This document shows, piece by piece, positions 59,266 through 64,000 of a stretch of DNA of 64,000 nt (positions are counted from its first letter, which is position 1; each line of letters opens with the position of its first letter). The DNA lies in contig CBFFRP010000280.1 of the NCBI GenBank assembly GCA_965644295.1, positions 166,399 through 230,398 of the forward strand, read 5' to 3'. The translations under genes were made by a program, and so were the position numbers. The notes beneath the pieces were generated by a model, which was not told where the DNA came from, did no database searches, and worked only from the letters and a program-made list of their open reading frames with translations. Source of the DNA: Paraphysomonas bandaiensis. Its lineage: Eukaryota > Chrysophyceae.

Positions 59266-60190
59266 TTATTTAGCAATAGGCGTTGAGACCTTGCATCAAT
59301 TAGTGGCTAGAAGAATGCTAGTCATACTAGTTAGACCACTACCCGTAACTAATCAATACAAACTCTTTTATCCTACTATTTAACGCTACGAAAGCTGCTT
59401 GTGCGTCGCCGCAAGCACCAAGGTGCAACCACTTCCGTTCTAACAATGGGAAGGACATTATTCAAGACTTAGATTTTTTGATACCGCAAATGTACACAGG
59501 ACATTGGGCACGTCGGACATGTTCAATAATGGCAAAGGTGGGTTGCTATTTAAGTGAATGGACAGAACTCTAGAGAGAGATATTGGTCTGCAATCCCTAT
59601 CTATGAAGATAAAAGCGTCTGATTCTGTGCCATTGCAGGGGTTGTTCATAGATGTTGTGATTACTACAAAAAGCTATATGCGACTACTCTAAACAAAGTT
59701 GGACTAGCACCTTTTCGTGGTGTTCTGAGGGAAATTAAGTACCGGAGAGATTATCTCTGGGAAACTAACGTGAGCCGCAAACATAGTCAACAGATATTGT
59801 TCTGCCCACTCATAGCCGAATGCTAGTGTGGTACAAGGGACACCAATCAGTGTCACTTGTGTAGACGTCTTTGGGCCCTGACAAATAAACAGGCATCCGG
59901 GAATGGTCCCACCTCAAGGGCATCCGGGACAGGGCCCACCTGAAGGGTAGCCTGGGTATTGGGCTGTCTGCTGAAGTCAAGCATCCAGGGTGTTCACCTT
60001 AACAACTCAGAGCGGAAATGGTCGGACCTTGGCGCTTGTGGCGACGCACAAGCAGCTTCCGTAGCGTTAAATAGTAGTATAAAAGAAGTGTGTACTGAAT
60101 AGTTACAGGTAAAGGCCTAACTAGTTTGTCTAGCATTCATCTAGCTACTAAGTTGGTGCAGGTTTTTAACGTCTATTGCTAATAATAAGA
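59266..60190. mobile_element. Non-autonomous DNA transposon with ~180-bp terminal inverted repeats (copy C)
   Basis: The left arm (59266-59450) starts ATTATTTAGCAATAGGCG. The reverse complement of the right arm (60010-60190) starts TTATTATTAGCAATAGACG. Both then share GCTAGAnGAATGCTAG, ACTATTTAACGCTACGnAAG and GCTTGTGCGTCGCC. Between them lies the ~300-bp internal block also found at 5385-5675 and 25981-26240. No transposase is encoded, so it must have been mobilised in trans. The exact termini and target-site duplication could not be fixed. Confidence 0.85.
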
Positions 60191-60475
60191 CTTTCAATAT
60201 ATATGCGACTACGATTTGTCACATTCTCGGAAACGGAAACAAATATTTGCACAAATTCCAATATCCTTACGCGGAATAGTGGTGCAGTGTAGTTGCTGTG
60301 CTTGCTGTTTGAAAATGTATTGGTTTGATAAGTTGTCACTCCCATGTGTAGATGCAATTAATTAAACAATATTTGGAATTTTATTCTTTATTACTATTAA
60401 TAGTTAACAGCAGTAGCTACAAACATATTTTATGATTACATGTACTAAATACTTATCTTACTGGACGAGTGGCGT

Positions 60476-61479
60476 CTAATCGTTACTCATATAAACGTAC
60501 AGAACCACTAAAAGAAGAACTACGAGAGGCGTAACCTCGAGATCAGTCAGGCGGAAACTTCTCATCTTTTTCTCCGGTTCCGTTAATCTTTTATCATCAG
60601 TGTCGGTGTCACGAAAAGGAGCATATCCCCCGTTAAATTCATACTCATTATCCGCAAGTTCATTACCCGAATTATCTTCTGTATACTCACTTACATACTC
60701 ACAATCATCTGATGGAGCAGAGTCTGTTGAGTCAATAGCCGCAACAGGCTCACTCGTATCGAGCTCTTGCTGATCTGACACACTGACTTGAGCCCCATTC
60801 ATTTGACTCATCTCCATCAGATCGCGCTTTGATACCTTTGGAGGGGATGCAGGGTCAGCCTGCAACTGAATAAATTCTCGGTACACTCTCGATCGTCTCA
60901 AGAGGTGTTTGTTGGCATATAACTTCTGTAGATAAGCCTCAAGTGCCTTTGTGCGTTCCATTGTATACTGCTCGTCAAACCTACAACACGGGTAACAAGA
61001 ATGTAAATATAATTTATTATCAGCTAATCACCTGTTCAACCAACGCTGGAGTTCAAACCAGCGCTTTTTAGGCAGTTCAGGAATATCTGTTTCAGCAACT
61101 ATCGACTCATTCAATATATTTATGTGATTCTCTTCGAATTCGCTGTACCGCTTGCGAATATCCCACACATTACCCTTATGTTTAAACTATTGAAAAAATA
61201 TCAATAAAAATACCTCATATAATATGTTGTGTGACGTACCCGAACAGTGTACAGCACATGGTCCTACATAACACGCCAGTGTCAGTATGTCATATACACA
61301 CAGACACGACAATCACTTACATCTACAGTTTCTGCATTTATAATCCGAACATTGGCCCCTTTATCCTCATTATCCACTGTACCTGGCGCAAAACTAACAC
61401 GTTTCTTAGGTCTATTGCTTCGTTGTAAGCTGCTTGCGGATGAAACTAAAGCACTCTTCATTTGGATTAACTTATCCAT
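60476..61479 (-). CDS. PX-domain protein with C-terminal tail anchor
   Basis: Four exons (61479-61321, 61263-61240, 61186-61032, 60980-60476) encode 280 residues. The second exon is only 24 nt (DHVLYTVR) and in phase 0. The PX domain spans ~45-165. It shows VLYTVR, the phosphoinositide-contact region WDIRKRYSEFEE, a proline-containing LPKKRWFELQRWL stretch, and the terminal helix (RTKALEAYLQKLY). The next ~85 residues are acidic and low complexity. The last ~20 residues (PLVVLLLVVLYVYM) form a single hydrophobic helix with only a few residues after it, so the protein is predicted to be tail-anchored. By family knowledge PX domains bind PI3P and related lipids, so an endosomal or contact-site role is inferred. 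Confidence 0.9.
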
Positions 61480-61638
61480 AAATCAAATGAAATTCCAGAC
61501 ACAACAGATACTACGGTAGCATATTTGCAGTTGGAAGTGAGAGAAATCAGATATGGAAACTATGAACTCGCGTTAGGAGATATATTAAACTATACACACC
61601 CCAACATAATTCCACAGATACATTTCCATCTATAGATC

Positions 61639-63128
61639 CATACATACATACATACATACATACATACATACATACATACATACATACATACATACATACA
61701 TACATACATACATACATACATACATACATACATACATACATACATACATACATACATACATACATACATACATACATACATACATACATACATACATACA
61801 TACATACATACATACATACATACATACATACATACATACATACATACATACATACATACATACATACATACATACATACATACATACATACATACATACA
61901 TACATACATACATACATACATACATACATACATACATACATACATACACACATACATACATACATACATACATACATACATACATACATACATACATACA
62001 TACATACATACATACATACATACATACATACATACATACATACATACATACATACATACATACATACATACATACATACATACATACATACATACATACA
62101 TACATACATACATACATACATACATACATACATACATACATACATACATACATACATACATACATACACATACATACATACATACATACATACATACATA
62201 CATACATACATACATACATACATACATACATACATACATACATACATACATACATACATACATACATACATACATACATACATACATACATACATACATA
62301 CATACATACATACATACATACATACATACATACATACATACATACATACATACATACATACATACATACATACATACATACATACATACATACATACATA
62401 CATACATACATACATACATACATACATACATACATACATACATACATACATACATACATACATACATACATACATACATACATACATACATACATACATA
62501 CATACATACATACATACATACATACATACATACATACATACATACATACATACATACATACATACATACATACATACATACATACATACATACATACATA
62601 CATACATACATACATACATACATACATACATACATACATACATACATACATACATACATACATACATACATACATACATACATACATACATACATACATA
62701 CATACATACATACATACATACATACATACATACATACATACATACATACATACATACATACATACATACATACATACATACATACATACATACATACATA
62801 CATACATACATACATACATACATACATACATACATACATACATACATACATACATACATACATACATACATACATACATACATACATACATACATACATA
62901 CATACATACATACATACATACATACATACATACATACATACATACATACATACATACATACATACATACATACATACATACATACATACATACATACATA
63001 CATACATACATACATACATACATACATACATACATACATACATACATACATACATACATACATACATACATACATACATACATACATACATACATACATA
63101 CATACATACATACATACATACATACATA
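61639..63128. repeat. Giant (CATA)n tetranucleotide microsatellite
   Basis: About 1,490 nt, or roughly 372 units, nearly perfect. Only two interruptions were seen: a T-to-C change near 61949 and a 2-nt CA insertion near 62169. It begins about 160 nt upstream of the PX gene start. Apparent 500-residue open frames through it are artefacts of the four-base period. Confidence 0.97.
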
Positions 63129-64000
63129 ATGATGACAATGCAAGCAATCTATCTCAATAACTTCATAACCTGAACTCGAAACAATACTTCAAAATATTAC
63201 AGGAGAGTTAAATTCCGCATCTGATGCCTTTTAGGTGATTTGGAGCGATGGCACCCAGTCCCTTCAGAGTTTCGGTCATGTCGTGATTTTCAGGAATATG
63301 TGCCTCATATTATACACACACCATTCGAGTCAGTTACTAGCATGGGGGCTTAAGGGTGTTGTACATAAATGTAAGATGCCTATGAAAACAAGAATCCTCG
63401 TTCGACTACAATTCCAGTTTATTTTGATTTCAAGTTCATGATATTCCCTCAACATCCTTCTGTGGTGTGTGGTGAGGGTGTGACCCCATGTTGTTGAATT
63501 TGAGTTTATTCCTTGAGTTCATCCAAGACAATTCACATTTCCTAAGTTTATGTATAACCTTTTTAGTGAAATAATACTATTATTTTCATTTTTACTTAAT
63601 GATAATCGGAAGTACCTGCTTCCTTTGCATCAAGTACGTTCTGTATATATTAGATTTTAGCATCACGAGAATATGCTACAAGGGATAAGGTATATCGTCG
63701 CATGTCCAAAAATATTAAAATTCAGGCTTTTCGCCCTCGCTTCCTTGAAGGCAGAGCATGTCAACTAGATAAATATATTCTTGTAACTTGACCATTCAGC
63801 AAATATATATATGCTCTTTATCAAAACAGAGTTCTCTCTTAGTTTCAAGGTGTAAGATAAGTAAGAAAAAGCATTTCTGGCTCACATGCAGCATTGATTA
63901 CGCTACTCACCTTAACCTCATTCTATTTTAACAATCCAGTAATATTATAATCTAATTTATCAAAAAGTGTAGACTTAAATGATAAGTGTCGCCTCTTGAA
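63129..64000. other. Right-edge sequence, no gene seen
   Basis: AT-rich with short non-coding frames. A gene may start beyond the window, but nothing can be supported here. Confidence 0.4.

Noticed and set aside
61639-63128. Possible CRISPR array
   Set aside because: There are no spacers. The repeat unit is four bases and the host is eukaryotic.
61547-63147. Long (CMYV)n-type open frames of ~500 residues
   Set aside because: They are pure artefacts of the four-base CATA repeat, which stays open in three frames of one strand.
1-64000. tRNA or rRNA genes
   Set aside because: I saw no cloverleaf with a T-arm GTTCRA box and no conserved rRNA block. A tRNAscan run would be needed to be certain.

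Overview
This is nuclear DNA from a compact, intron-rich eukaryote, most likely a flagellated protist. The evidence is spliceosomal introns with GT-AG ends (mostly 45-65 nt), use of all three standard stop codons, TIR-type transposon relics, and families such as dynein regulatory complex subunit 3, nitric oxide synthase, 7TM-RGS, a PX protein and a plant-type purple acid phosphatase. The lineage cannot be fixed from the sequence. All gene models below were built by hand from frame-consistent splice junctions. No RNA or database search was available.

Layout: a ZZ/RING ubiquitin-ligase-like gene cut by the left edge (1-1458, -); a (TATG)n microsatellite; a coiled-coil protein (2149-3995, +); a transposon-relic spacer; an ankyrin protein (6200-7728, -); a 24-exon gene joining dysferlin domains, C2 domains and a Munc13/Sec6-like core (8219-16012, +); beta-carbonic anhydrase (17714-18806, +); a 7TM-RGS receptor-like protein (20221-21757, +); organellar IF-3 (22221-22974, -); DRC3 (23854-25443, +); and a very large nitric oxide synthase gene (26708-33653, -). 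That last gene reads as globin-like / globin-like / NOS oxygenase / FMN / FAD-NADPH / coiled coil / low-complexity repeats / villin headpiece.

The right half holds a fucosyltransferase-like protein (34247-35425, +), a small basic protein (36748-37176, -), an ankyrin protein (37715-39169, +), alanyl-tRNA synthetase (40304-43544, -), an unknown five-exon gene with a GC-AG intron (44974-46584, -), a palindromic MITE, a divergent protein kinase (48753-49788, -), a double-CH calponin-like protein (51252-52937, -), a cytochrome P450 (54105-55812, -), a purple acid phosphatase (56186-58261, +), a cluster of TIR-element relics, a PX-domain tail-anchored protein (60476-61479, -) and a ~1.5-kb (CATA)n microsatellite.

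No operon-like logic is visible. Many genes belong to a signalling, membrane-traffic and cytoskeleton repertoire: PX, C2/MUN, 7TM-RGS, CH/calponin, villin headpiece, NOS. The two most interesting objects are the NOS-villin-headpiece fusion and the ferlin/Munc13 hybrid.
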